From Blastobasis lacticolella (Eukaryota; Arthropoda; Insecta; Lepidoptera; Blastobasidae): a stretch of DNA of 64,000 nt. The DNA lies in the NCBI GenBank assembly GCA_905147135.1, contig LR990058.1, positions 13,553,349-13,617,348 on the forward strand. Direction: 5' to 3'. A model generated the notes under the pieces. The model was not told the origin of the DNA, searched no databases, and was given only the letters and a program-made list of their open reading frames with translations. Below are positions 35,301 through 50,300 of this stretch, piece by piece; position 1 is the first letter of the stretch; the number at the start of each line of letters is the position of its first letter. The position numbers and the translations under genes were made by a program.

Positions 35301-38300
35301 AAGCCGAACTAGCCGACGTGCATTATTTACGACCGACAACATTATATGATATTAAGATCGAATTCGTTTTGTAGTTGTTTAGTTTTTGTTGGATACCGAG
35401 AGTTTACGATGTTAATAAAAGCGATCATAAAACTTAAATTCCTCCGCAATGCATCTGATTCGAAACCGAGAAAATGCCATCCTAACATTGTCCCACAAAT
35501 CCAGTGTGATTTGTGTGTGAGTACTACAGTACGTTTGATAAGTGAACGTAAGAAGGAATTCGAAAGTATGATACAGTGTTAAATTTGTTGTACATAATTA
35601 TATCAATACCTGCATAAGTACCCATGATTAAAAATTAATTGTAACGAAATGGTTTACTGTAATGTTACAATTTCTGCAAATATAAATATAATAAATAAAT
35701 CCGTATAAGTTGTGTTTGTTTATACACGATTTCAACAAAGTTTCCAAAGAGGGTCGGCATGCTGCCGGTCATAATAGCCAAAACTTTTAACAGCATGATT
35801 CCAAGAAACATGTGTGGACCCCACCTAGTAGCAAAAGGGTAGAAGAATGATGATAGAGAGGTAATTTCACCACATTTTGGTGTAATTATGAAAGGTTGTT
35901 AAGTATTTAAAAGTATACGAAAGTTTTCGTTATCAAACGCTAACCATGTCATGAAAGTCTATATTATATAGGTAGGTACTTCAATATTTCCCAAACTATT
36001 GCTCAAACTAATAAATATTTAAAATTCGCATCGAAATATATCGACAACACACAGATACCCACACGTCAAACTTTACACCCCTAATTTGCGTGGAGTGTTA
36101 AAAATGAAATCGACCAGCCATTAGCCTTACATAATAACCCCGCAGTTTTACCAAGAAGGAGAATCGTTTTCCGCGCGGAAAACTAAAAAGCAAACCCGAT
36201 CTTGCTCCTACACTGAATAATCCTGTATCATTAAACTTTTTGCAACGTCTCAGTTACACAATTCCTAGTTTTCTAGACTAGACTTGCCATATTACAGAAA
36301 ACCGCAGTTGCACCGCAGTTAGGCGCAGTTGGTAAATCTATCCAGTTTTTTTTATGGAAAATCGCGGACCGTGGCAAAGGTATTTCCCTGTTCAGCCACA
36401 TGCTTCATCTGTTGCGTTCGGTTACACAATCGAGCCAATCACCGGCGCTCTTAATTAACAACTTTCTCTAGACGTCGAGTCAACGAACGCGGCTCTAGGC
36501 TGTCTGTCTGCAGCGTCCGTTGCCTTGTCAACAGTAAATCATTTAAAAGTGCAAAAGTGCAAACTTCACTTTATGGTATATTAACCTCTAGAGCTAGAAC
36601 CAAAGAGTTTGGTGTTCCTTATGGGTAGAACGGAACCCAATACACTTTGTTGTCCGTCTCTCTGTCTGTCGGACACTCAAAACGCTTTATCTCTAGAACG
36701 GGTTAAGGTATCAAGTTGATATGGATATCTAATACCAAGGTTGGTGGTCTCATTAAGCTGTGAAAAAATTAGGCTTCTTTAACAACGCATATGGATGACA
36801 CTGACATTTTTAGTTTCTCTTAAACTCCGTTATTAAAACCTAAAGGGTACGCAGAGCATCAACCCTGTCGCATTCGTGTAGTTAATACGACGCCGAGACT
36901 ATCCTATGTACATTATTTACCGCCTTGTACAGTAACTGATAGTGCCCGATCAACATTGGGCACGTGTTTAGCGAAGTTAGTAAGTACAGTGAGAGTACCC
37001 CTGCACCCTTCGTGTGCCCTCTCAACACCCTGCGATCACATGACACTTGACTCGAGTATGAAAAGAATTTGGCGCGAAGTTTCATGTATTTGTTGACGTT
37101 GCTCGTCCATATCGACAGAGAAATGGTACTGGACTCGCTGTAGTGTACACAGTCACTCGCCACTGTGCTTAACCAATGTAAATCGGGGATAACTATTGTA
37201 AATCAATTCTACGCAAAAGAGAGATAAAAGTGGGTTTTCTCAAACGAATAAAAGAAGTGCCTCCCAACCTAACACTTGTGTAAACCGTGCCAAACCGTCT
37301 CACCTCGTCATTTCCGCCAAATGACTGGCTGGATACTGTCCCGAATTCGATAATAATATTGCAATAAATACACAATATAATTGAATACAATTATGCACAC
37401 TGCACACGTAATGGAGATTATTAGTGCTGTTTGTAGGCAGTGTGTTATTACGTTGCGGCGGTACCACTGGTAACGACTGTTCGCTCAACATGTCACGAAC
37501 TCGCTAGATACAATTGGAAGTTTAATATTTGCAAGGAATACTTGATATTTGCACATAGTGTTAACTTTTTTATAGTAAAAAAACCGCGTGACATTTAAAA
37601 AGGAAACTAGCAAAGTGGTTTTAATATGTAATAAAAAAATGACTACAAGCGATTTTGATATTATTTTAGTTTTAAAATGTTTTAAACTTTATTTACTTTC
37701 GAACAGTATGCTACATGCTTACATGCTATAAAACATATCGGAATATAAATTTTAAGGTGGAAATGCACTTATGAGCGCGACCGTACGAGGATCTATATAT
37801 GAGAGGAAACAGGTCCACTTTATGGAAAGTGATTTTACTGTCATTAGGACAAAGCTGAATGTCGCACTGAATGCCTGATATTATCCACATTATCTTTTAT
37901 CACACTAAAATCAACACCATCAAGTCCACTACTGGACTTAAGCCTCCTCCACAATAGTGGAAGCTATTGTAATTAGGTAACCATTTCAAAGAATTAACCG
38001 TTAAGGTAAATGTGGGCGAAATTTCGCGCTAAATGAATATGCACTCGACGATTTGTTGGCTTTCAATGGCTATCTCAAATTGCATAATTACCGATTACTG
38101 AATCAGAAATTATGCAACGACGTGTAAGAGCTTTAGTTATATAAACAGTAATCTGTTACTGATAAGATAATACTGACGATTGTCTTTTTTATTGCCTAGG
38201 ACGGACGGGCGGTCCACTTGATGGAAAGCGGTCACCGTCGTCCAAGACATCTGCAACCTAAGGGTAGGTGCCGGCCTTTGAGGTACTTGTAGCCATGTCT

Positions 38301-41300
38301 TGTCTTGAATAATAAGTAGCATTTTCTCTAAATCAACACCCGATAACAGTATTGGACCACTCCAGTCTCCTCCACATTGATTCAGGATACTGCCATAGTC
38401 GGCCGTCTAATGTCATATATAGTATCATAGTAGTCATAGTGTAGTATAGTAGTAGAATAACACCAATCGCTTACACTCGTGTCGTACAAGGCGGCAAATG
38501 TTTTCGAGGCAAAATATGTAGTCTCCGTAGACTGGAAAATGGGCAGCAGTTATATTTAAAACACTGCGATTTCCAATCCGCCTGTCAAGCGTAGAGATTA
38601 TGGCCATAACCTCCCCCTTTTGTCGGAGAGGCCCTAAGTCCTGCAGCGGACTGTTACGGGCTACCATAACTAATCTCCACGTTTAGCAGGCGGGGTGGAA
38701 TCGCAGTTTTGGCAATAGAAAACGATGTTGTCCGTTTTCTAGTATAGGTACAGAAGAGATATAGACAGTTACATGCTAGCAGCAACGCAATTTTCATTTC
38801 AAAACACTTGTCACCTGCTGAATTCACAAACGTATGAATTAGTTTTCTCTTCCAAGAACGTGGATCATAAATGGAATTGCTTAGAAAACTCAGTCATCCG
38901 AGTTCGTGCAATTATTTGCTAATTCTCAAGTTTAGAGCGAAACTTTCATGTTTACTTACGTTTTTTTTTGACGTTGTCGACGACGACATGTCAAATATGG
39001 CTTGTGACGTCACCGTTGTGGTTGTAATTGATGTTCTTCTAATGTAGTCGTGTTTTTGCTGTGCGTATCAAAATTGCCTCGTCGCCCTTGCGTGTTGAGC
39101 AAGGATTTTAGTCGGCAAAAAACTGGATCAATGTTATTTAAGTAAGTAGTGCTTATGTTTTTTTGCGTTCATTAACAATGTCTGCTCGATATCGCTTTTT
39201 ACAACCTTTTATTTAATTGCACTATTCGTATCGTTAGTTTTACGTCAAAATTTGCAAACCATTTGTCGACCATTTGAGTCAAGACCGCAGCAAGTGTAAC
39301 AATGTGGTATCTGCCCACCCCTATGGGAAAACGACGTGACGTTATTTATGTATGTATTTATGATCAATTTTTAGTGATATTTATTTATTTATTTATCTAT
39401 TTATTGTACACAATAAAACATAAAGGAAAAAACACAACTCTAAATGACCCAACAGGTACTATTAATTTCTCAAAAGAAATTTCTTTCAGCAGGCCTGCAG
39501 AAGTGACAAGTTATAAAAGAAACGCAGATACGACGCGCACAGTATAGAATAAAAATTATGCTACTAGATATATACTAGATATATTTTATTACTATAGGCA
39601 CTTTAAACCTAAACAATAGCTATGTACTTACGATCGCCATACATTATTGAAAAACAACACCGCAATCTTTGTATTCATAAAAGCTGATTTATTGTTGTAT
39701 TGTATTAGATTATTTGTATTTTTAATGTACATAATGTTTAGAACCATGTGAAAATATGTCTAAGTAAAAGTATCAGCTTTTGCGGTTCAAACGTCGGACT
39801 GACTTTTTTAACCAATTACTAGGCAGCCATTTGCCACCGCCATCACTCCTGATGGTAAGCGACAATGGGGCAGGTGGAGCATGCCTGTCTAGAAGCAACC
39901 TGCTCACTCTCCGCTGAACCAGTTGATCTATAGCAAATAACCACTCATCCTCATTGCGTAGGCGCTCTAGTGGTGTCCACGCGAAGATTCGAAAGAAAGT
40001 TTCTCGTTCGTACTATTCGGATGTGGAATGAGCCACAATGTTTCCTTTGGACTATGACATGGGATCGTTCAAGAGGTATATTAGAGGTTTCCTTAGAGGC
40101 GTACAACGCATTGGTAGCGCCCCTGGTGTTGCTGATGTTCATACGCGACGGTGACCACTTTCCATCAGGTGGCCCGCTTACCTGTTTGTCTGCCGTATTA
40201 TACATTAAAAAGAAACACCCAACCCATGCATCAAAGTCGCAGGCTGGCATTAATGGCATTTTCCCACAAACCCCAGCAAAACAGGCAAGACAAGGCAACG
40301 TGGGGAGCACAAGCTTACTGTTACAACGGTCCGCTCCGCGTCGCTTGCTCTTCCTATTACATTAGTCAATTAGCGACGTATGCGTCTGCGCATATCATTG
40401 TGCGGTCATTAGAGCTAGCCGTTTTATGAGCGGTAATGAGTATATCGTTCTATTGGACTGCTTAATTGGGCATGGAGACTGTTCCGAGCGTGAGGAGCGT
40501 CAGTGGTGGGTGGCTAGCGGGTTAGACTCGTAAGCGATGTATCGAGTTCGATCCACAGTGAAGCCATGTAACTGTGACTTTTCTGAGTTTTGTACATTAT
40601 TTGCATTTGTGTGCATTATTATAACACTAACCGATACTCTTTCGGTGAGGGAGAACATTGTGAAGAAATCTGCAACTGAATGTGTAACTATGACCTAATC
40701 TGGTCAGGTTACCCTACCCTACCATTAACAGGGTCAGGGAGGTCAGACGGCAGTCGCTCTACAGTAACTACCTGAACTGCCTAATCTTGGATGGTGCCCA
40801 AGGCGGACCCTGGGTTATTGCGCGCGTAAATATAAACGGAATATTGACGCCAGGATGAAATCTTAGTGCGTAGTTAGTATCGCGTCGTAGACTCTCGCAT
40901 TGGACTCAACAATGACCGGTTCGGATCGTCAATGACAGGGTTGTAAATTAAGACACTGTTATTTTTTTATACCACTGAAGTGGCAAACAAGCTTACGACC
41001 CGCCTGATGGTAAGCAGTCACCGCAGCAATGGACGTTTGCAATACCAAGGGCATCACCCGAAAAGTATGCCGGCCGCGGCAAATACTCGAGCCACGCCAT
41101 ATCCGTATATGCTTGCGGTTACGTTTCTCGACGAAGATTCTAAGTTAAAATGAAAGGAAATTGTCTTCCATTGTCACACGCCGGTTACGGAAACCGAAAG
41201 AGACAGCATCGGTAGAAAATTATAGTTTTGTATTGGTTTTCTAAAACGATTTTGTTGGCAGAAACCTCGATACATGTTACCCGTTGTGTACCATATTCGT

Positions 41301-44300
41301 ACATGATCATCATCATAGCCCATACCAGTCCACTGCTGGAGTTAGAGCGTCTCCCACGAAGGGAAGGTTATTGCCATAATCTCCACGCTTGGCAGGCGAG
41401 TTGGAGATCGCAGTATTATAAATATAACAATGGAAAACGCTGCTGCCCATTTTCCAGCCTACGAAGACTCATAGATCTTTTGCCTCGAAAACATTAGTCG
41501 TCTTGTACGACACCCACGACTGTAAGGGGTTTTATAATTTTACTCTGCCGGACACCACACGGCCAATTGTACTTGATACGAGCAATCAATTCACAAAAAG
41601 TTTTGAAACAAATATTTTAATCAGACAAACAAGTTCTTATTCTCCAAACAAGCCTCTTTTGCTTCTGAACTTCTACATTCACCAGCCTATTCTTAGAATC
41701 AGCAGAATTCTACATTCATAGTTACTGGCTGCTATATTCTATCTTGCTACATCTTCGCAGTCTTATAGCCCGTTCAAGAAGCCACTCGCAAATACGACTT
41801 CAGTCAGTCTGTCTGTGTGACCATTAATGTAAACATATGTAGGCACAGACACCGTTCGGCGGCTCGTAAACGTAAACAATAACGGCTACAAGTTATTGCA
41901 GTGTTTGCAGTACTTGCAGTAAGCCGTAGGCGTAGCGCAGAGGATATCTAGTGGGAATCGGTAATCACCTGTCTGGTGTTTTGTTTATGTAATAGCTGTG
42001 TGTTTAGGTTTTTAGCGTTGAGTAGTTAATAGTTTGTAAAGTACATTCTTAATTAAAACACTTTTTTACACAAGTTCCAGTAATGATTTTTAGTACCTGC
42101 ATTTAAGTTTGCTGGTAGAAAACTGAATAGATGAGATAAGCTCGCCTTTGTACATCTATTTTATCGTACTGTATAATAATGTCATGGTTGTGTACAATAA
42201 AAAATAGTAGTAGAATTTGTGTATTCTATCATTTTAGCGTTAAAATGTGGAGGAGACGCAGGTTTTAGATTGTTTCGAGTTTCAGGATATTATTCAGATC
42301 CTATCCATCTGAATCGTATTTAATGCGTATCTTGGCAGCTTCGCTTCGGTTTATTGCGTTCCTGTCGGCGAGTAAAGTATCCATATATTCAGGGGAGCCG
42401 TGGCTTTGGCAATGGAGGTGTACTTTCCTATTTACTGTGATAGCAACGTGTCCGCGGTTTTAGAGGTGGACAACGCATTGAAGTATCCCTGGCGTTGTTA
42501 ATGTCCATAGGCAGCGGTGACCACTTTCAATCAAGATATCCTGGACGACGGTAACCCCTTTCCATCAGGTGGACCGTCCACCCGTGTGCCTCCCCAGGCA
42601 ATAAAAAAGGTGACCCGCTTGTCTTATCTACCGATTGAGATAAAAAAAAAGATTAATTCCGCATGGCAACCACGGACTTATTAGATCAACTTATTCCGGA
42701 CTGTCATTTATGACAGATGACAGCTGCGAAATGTCCCGTTGCCGGCTGGCCGGTGGACAAAAAGCGATTGCCGCTGTATTCCGAGGCAGGCTTCAACCGC
42801 TATTCCCACGTGTAGGGTTCATATCTCATCACGCGACGCATTGTGCCGCCTGCGCCGGCGCAAGATCTAAAGATAATCCAGTCGATACGGCGGTTCCGTA
42901 TTTCTTGGGCTGTATAGTATTAAGTGCCTTCGCTTTGTGGTGGCTGCGTTTGGTTGGGATTGGTTTAAAATTTGTAGATATAAAATTACACTTTAACTAA
43001 GTATATAGGTATTATAGTTTTATCAAGTATGATTTTTTATAGGTATTCGATAGTTTAAGGAAAAGTCTTCATTTCAATGTACCATCAGATATTACCTACA
43101 ATGATCCACCTACTGTAAATTTTTATTCGCCCATATCTTATCTTAGATATTTTAATTTACTATTACAGTTGATTACATTATAAAGTATATCTACTTGTCT
43201 GTTCGTTACGTTTTCATTGCCAATTACTGGCACCAGCCTTATGGGAAATAATTTGGCTAATCTTCATCAAACCACGCCAAGCTCGTCCCCCGCAAAGAAG
43301 TCGCAGATATACATATTTAAGTTTATGAATCGTCACTTCAATATGGTATTACAATTTAAAATACTGAAAAGTAATGTACAAAGTATGCCGCAGCAGCTAA
43401 TTGTAAAGAGCGGACATTCACACGCACTTTAGCGATAAGTGGATTTAGTTTTTAACCCAAAAACGGAATTAAATAACTTTGCCTTTGCTTTCAAGACGCT
43501 TCATGGGAAGCAATTTGAAAGCAAAGGCCACCAGGTCACTGCGTTGTTGGCAACACAATGATGGTCTTCTTAATTAACTTTTTTATTTTATGATTCAGCC
43601 ACCAGGCTGGATAATCATTAACTTTTTATGTATGGGCGTGAAGCGCCCCTAATTTTGCGGCGGTATACGAATCGGCGGACTTTTGCGGAAAATTAAGGTG
43701 GTGTGTTTTGCAGAATTGGTTTTAGTTATACGTGATTTTATTGAAACTGACAACCAAGTGTTAGTAAATAATAATAATAATAAATATGCCTGGACAAATT
43801 CACATGCCATTTAGCCCCAAAGTAAGTAAAGTCTGTGTTATTTATAACTGATAAACTACTTATGTAGTTTTTTTAAAAACTTCCTTATTATTCATACTAA
43901 ACCCAGACCCGTAACAAAAATTAAAATTTATCATTTCAATTTCTACTCGGCCGGGAAGCCAACCCGGGACCTCTGCGTGGCTCTGGTATGTTAACCAACT
44001 GAACCATTCCAATCGTCATATATAGTATATATTCTGTGAACCAAGACAAGAGAGATCAAGAAAGTGAGAGCCTCAATGGTGTTGGTTATATGACGAAGGA
44101 AAACACGTCGACCCGTTCTTCTACTCTGTTTTGAAGGAAGGCGAAATTTTATTTTATTTAGGTTAGCTTTTTTAGGAAATTGCTTAACAGAGCTATAGCG
44201 AAACATTCCTGCCCTTACTGCATAATGAATTTATTGCTTGTCGTTTATCGTAACTGCGAGTGTGTAACGCTTTCAAGGCTAGAGTGAATAGGCTGTTCCT

Positions 44301-47300
44301 AGACAGGCTTACTCTATCTTCGGCCGTATCGTCACTTACCACCTGTAAGCCTAGCACAAGTTGCTCTCGCGCGCGATAAGCGAGAAAAAGCGCGACATAG
44401 GTATTGCTATCTCTTTCGTCTTAGTATTGAGAGAAAGAGACAAACGCTCTCTCGTGGCGCGAGCTTTGTCGCGGACACACTTGTGCTAGGGCCACTGGTG
44501 AGATGGCGGTCAAATGCCTGGGCTAGTCTAGCACATATGCTCGTCTTGTGGCTGCTGCTTGACTTTCAGCACTAGTGTCTATTTAGCCATATTAATGCTG
44601 AACAGCGGTGGAAATGACTAGTATAACTTTGCCTTGGAAAACTTTGATCAAATACGTAACATGTATAATAGGTGCCTATGCTTACGGCATGAATATTAAT
44701 TATGCACGAATCATACAGTTCGAGATGTAGTGGATTTCTATCACTTTTACTACTAGCATAGTGATGATAGCTTTCACCTTGGCAGGTGTTGTGTATGTAT
44801 GTATTCATGAAGGCATATTGTGCAGACCCTTATTACCTTCGCTAAAAAGAAAATGATCATCTTGTTAATGTCCCGGTTGTGCTCTTGTACACGAGGGTCC
44901 GGGGTCCGCTTTGACCATGATTTAGGATTTGCAGATCAGAGCATTACAGTGGAGCGTCTGTCATCTGACCTCCGTGACCCTGCTACCAGGGGAACCTGAC
45001 CAGATTGGATCATGGTTACACAATTAGTTGCGGTGTAATGTTTAGGTTTAATCACGATAGTTTCCCTCACCGTAAGAGCATCGGTTAGCATTCAACTAAT
45101 GTATATAACTCAGAAAAGATTCATTGGTACATGGACCCTTATTACCTTCGCTACTAGTGTTATAGTCTTCCGAAGTTCAAATTACCACCATCACTTACAT
45201 CATTATTATCATCAACATTCACCATCATCATAAGACGAAGGGTCTTATTAAGCTTCTCCGATTCTGGGTAAAAACACTTGTATGTAACTTTCTCTTGCCA
45301 AAACAGATGCAGATTTTATTATCACCAGTGTTGGCGGCAATCAAAATTGTATTTTTTTGTAAATAAAAATCTCAAACCCTTTGTTCATCGCAATCGCATT
45401 TTTATATCATTGAACCGGAAGCGCCTATTCTGTAACTCGCAACTATTAACTACTGACGACCTGAGTGGTTCAATGGTCAACATGCCGGTCTGCCACGCAA
45501 GAGGTCCCGGGTTCGATTCCCGGCCGGACAGAAATTGAAATGATGAATTTTAATTTCTGTTACGGGTCTGGGTGTTCTATGTATAATAAGTATGTATTTA
45601 AAAAAAAAAAAGTATTTAAGTAGTATATCAGTTATCTAGCACCCATAGTACAAGCTTTGCTTAGTTTGGGGCTAGATGGCGCTGTGTGAATTTGTCCACA
45701 AATTATTATTATTATTATTATTATTATTATGAGATTCGGATCGTTATCACAGTAAGACAAGAACACCATACAGTGATGGTATTACGCAACCTATTCCGTG
45801 TTGGTCCCCATTGTCGACCTTTTCGCGATAAAGCTACGCGTATACAATAACATCCGCTATCTCTTTCCGGCGATCGTTTACTTAATGAGAGAGAAAGAGA
45901 CAGCCGTTAGATAAGTGCTCTTTGACTTGTTACATGCGGATTGTATCAAGTGTTAGATGAATGATGTAAGAAAGAACTTGTTAGTTCTGACAGTTAGGAA
46001 GTTATTCATTCAATGGCAACTGCAATGCGGTTTATTTGATCACGATTAATGTGAATTTGATTGACACCAGAATAGGTTACTTACTAGTTCATTACGTCAT
46101 TTTGTTAGTAAATGAAGTGTTGAGAATTGATTTGAATTTACTTTTAGCGACCGTACGCTAAAGACGATAAGGTAAATATGCTTCAAGAAAACAATCTGCC
46201 TGTTTGCTAAACTCTGGTGTATCTTGACAAAAGTAAAAAAGCATCATGTAGATATACATATAAACACAATCCTGTGTGTTGTGGGATCCTTTATTCTAAA
46301 TTAATAACAGAATGCTATATTCTAAGAGAGGTAGGGCATAGCGGGATATTTCGTTCAAATTGGAGCCGCCCGACTGCAGAAGTACCTCCACCTTACAGAA
46401 TATCGCAGCTAAATAATACTCTTTTAAATAGTATTGTGTTTCTGCCGGTGAGTAAGGTTTCCAGTGCTCTATGGGGTGGGGATTTGGGGAACCGTGGCTT
46501 TGGCAGTGGAGTGGCATTTGCTTTTTGCTGCCAGAGCAACGTGTTATAGAGGTGGGCAACGCATTAGCGATACTCTTGGTGTTGCTAATGTCTATAGGCA
46601 GTGGTGACCACTTTCCATCAGGTGGCCCGCTTGCCTGTTTGCCTATCGTATGACATACAAAAAAAAAATACTAAATAAATTGCTACAATTCTGAGGTGGG
46701 GTGCGGAGTTACCCACCGGGTCAGATAAGTTTGTGCCACTGTGTTTGTGTTTGTGTGTAGAACGGTTGAAGTCATTACTAAAATCCATATATGCATTATC
46801 TCCCTTTGTATCTAATACCATCAAGGTAACTGACATCAGCGAGCCCAGAGTAAACTTTGCGCAGAACCCCACCATAAAATTAGAACGCATGAGAGAAGTC
46901 TAGCGTCCAACTGTAACTATTTGAGTTAGTTATAGGTAGTTGGGTGCATAAATTAGTTTTCCTGAAACGTGGGAAGGTCCGGTTTTCACCAGTTTGGTGC
47001 CGAAGGAAGCGGACCTAGCGCCGCATTCTATGCCATATGTATTATTCAGCGCACACGATTGTGACGTCACTGCGCCTGCGCATGTACACTGTACATCGGC
47101 AGTATCATTACTTGGTAGTTGATAGGATAAACTGGAAGGGAATAATAAGTTGTGTGCTTGTATGTCATCAGTGTTAGTAGCAAAATGAAGTCAGAGTTTT
47201 TATGGAAAAGTTTTAATCAAAGATTAAGTATTTGTACCTACCTAATAATCCAAGGGATGAGAATCGGCGTCACAGGTTTTCCTAAAAGTTTTACCTTTTA

Positions 47301-50300
47301 TTAAATACTTCTTTAAAGTTTTTAGCTCTACATACTATCTATAATGCATCAAAAGAAGCGTTGTTTTGATGAACTTTAAAATTGTTTGTTTAATTTTTTT
47401 GAGTCATAAAAGTATTGATTTAAAACAGCAATATCTACATTCGTTTTTAGCTACAATAACCAAAAATACCTTAAGTAACCTTAGTGTAATTAATAAAATA
47501 TCCATACACCGGAATAATTAACGATTTTCTAAAAAGTATGTAACCACACATTTATAAACACACTCTTCAAATTCCTAAACACCATCAATTCATTTTAATC
47601 AACAGCAATTTTGGCGGTAGATCTCTCGACTGACCGTTGGCCAACCACTCGCCGATTGCAGATGCAATCGTGTTTAATTGATTATCGACTCGGCTTAAGC
47701 TGAAACTGTGGGACCGAAGCAATCATGGCGAAACGAGCGCTGTAGGAAATCAGGGCTCTTACGACAGCCTATCCTACACTGGAGTTTAATCTTACAATAG
47801 TTGCGCAATACAAAGAAAATCTTCCCACAACTTTGTGTAACGACACATAAGTAGCGGTTACCTCATCCGATGTGTTACCGTGTAAGGGCCGCTTCCAATG
47901 CTGGCTTAATACGTTTTTTACCATAAACGTGTGCGGATAAGCGGTTGTGGAGAGCGATCGAATAGAAATGTCCGCCAATGATACGGCGGTATGTGCTTAT
48001 TTGGTTTGACGGGATTTTGTGGTAGAATTGAGTCGAGGCTATAGTATGTGGCTTTAGGTAGCGTCCAAGAGAAGTACTATACAGGTTTACACGCAACGCA
48101 ATACGATTAGACGGTGAGGTTGTCCTGCGTCACTTTATAGCCATAAGTGTAGGAAACCCACAAAACGCTGGTCTGCCCGTGTACGATCTTGCACATTAAA
48201 GTCATCAAAAAGAAAAGTGACATTTACGTGTCTGAAAAGCTAAACTGGTTTAACTTCTAAAACCTACACAAGAGGTAAGTACCATCGCTACGAAAAGTCA
48301 AAATTTGTGTACAAAAAACCGTGTGCCAGGTTATGCACTTCTTCTTCTTCTTGTAATCGGTGACGTAGGAGTTATCCTACGTAGGTTACTACGGCGCCCT
48401 CACATTCTAGATAGGTACACTTGTTTAAGTTGTTGTTATTTATCATCATTCATACATTTTTAAGATTCCTGGTGACACAATATTATCAAATGTTTACTTA
48501 AACCTACTTGATTTGTCATAATTTATAACTTTGCTAGTTGGCCTTTACAGTAGGTATACATAAAAATACAAAGTTTGAGTACACATAACAGAAAGTCAAT
48601 TGAAATCTAACACCCGTATTGACAAATACCTTGTCTAAAAGTAGCGTTACTATGCATTTTCACAGATAGTTTGCTACGGATAGTTTGATAGGATTACGTC
48701 CATGTTCTGAGCTAATTTAATATGGATCGATGATGGGTCAATTTCGTTTATTCTGACGATGCACAGTGCTGATCGCCACTCAAGTACTGTTAGTTTGAAC
48801 CCTGTGCATTCGTGCGCATTGTCAGACCTTATAGTAACTTTTTTTAATATGGATGTTATATGTATATCACAACTACACATTACTGGCATATCGCCCGCGG
48901 TGAGGTAGGCTGGAGGGGGACGTTTCGAGGTTGTTTCGGGGCTGAATGCGGGGGCGCGGGGTAGGGAGCTCAAATGTTTTTCCGAGAAACGACATCAAGT
49001 GACGTTTCACGACGAGCAAAAGCTATATCGATGTAAAGAGACTTATCGCAATAGCGTGCTAGCTTAGGCTCGTACAAGTCTTACAGAAAGCAATATTTAG
49101 TTATCATTTTGATCTGCGCGCGTCACCCCGCACGCCAATTTCTCAGCGGATTAGCGCATGCCTGCGCACGCGCAGTGGTAGGTATCGACACAGTATGACA
49201 AGTGAGAGATAAGGTTAAAAGTAGATTAGTAGAATAGGACCCACTGGGATAGTGTAAAAAAATCAGCTTTTCGAGTTATTTTGGTGTGAAATTACGCCTT
49301 ATCTTAACCCACATGTGATTTACAGGCGTCGGCGATAAATAATGCACACCAGGTAAAGATAGACCACGAAACTGATACCTCCCCTGCGGGGGGCGGGAGG
49401 GGGAAATTTTAGGACTGAACGCGGGTAACGGTGCGCGGGGCATTTTCAGCATTTTGTTCCGCGAAACGTCACTTGTTAACGTATCTAGGAAAAACATTCG
49501 AGATCTCTGCCCCGCGCCCCCGCGTTCAGCCCCGAAACACCCTCTCCCGCCCACCTCACCGCGGGCGATATACCAGCTGCGTGGTCGACAGCGCAGCTTC
49601 GTAGACCGTTATCTATCGCAGGCGTGTAAGTAAATATGACCATATTTATTTATATACTGATTTTCTTCGACGAAAGCCCCCACTGACCACCGCACCACGA
49701 GTGAGGCCGACACGCGATCGGTTCCAGTCCGCAAGTCAGGAATGCGAGTCAGATCTGGTGATACGGCTCGCCACGCCTGCGAGATCAGAACTGCTGCAGT
49801 CATTTTAATGATCCATCTTGCACGCGAACTGTTGTGAGAGTATTGCGCGTAACAGGGCTATAGAGGCTAGTGTTCTGTGCTGGCGGTTGTCTAACAATGC
49901 TAGGGTTTACGTGGGGAATGCCTATTGAAAGTTTTGGGAGCTGGCCACTTATAGAAATAATAAAAAGAAAACAATAATATAATTCGAAAATGGAACGCGC
50001 TGGCAACATGTAACTTTTTAATTTGAGAGACTTTCATCTGTTATTTCATTATGCCCAAGTTGGCACATTGCCATTTCGGCAGTTTTTAGAATTTTTATAG
50101 TGTAATTTGGTGATTATCATGTCAACAGCCCATAGCAGTCCATTGCTGGACTGCTATGGGCCTTCTCCATATTAGCGAAGGACATTGCTATAATATCTAA
50201 CCCAGGCCTTGCAGAGGCGGGCTAGAAATCGCAGTGTCGATAATAATATAATCTTGGCGTCAATATCTCGGTTGTACTCTCGCCTGCAAGGGCTCAGCTT

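Noticed and set aside
42710..43000. 96-codon frame with a hydrophobic C-terminus as a small membrane protein
   Set aside because: No homology recognised, intronic, and one hydrophobic run is expected by chance among so many frames.
45455..45535. Functional tRNA-Gly gene
   Set aside because: Good A/B-box and anticodon-like loop, but acceptor-stem pairing is poor and the same head plus body recurs as a SINE.
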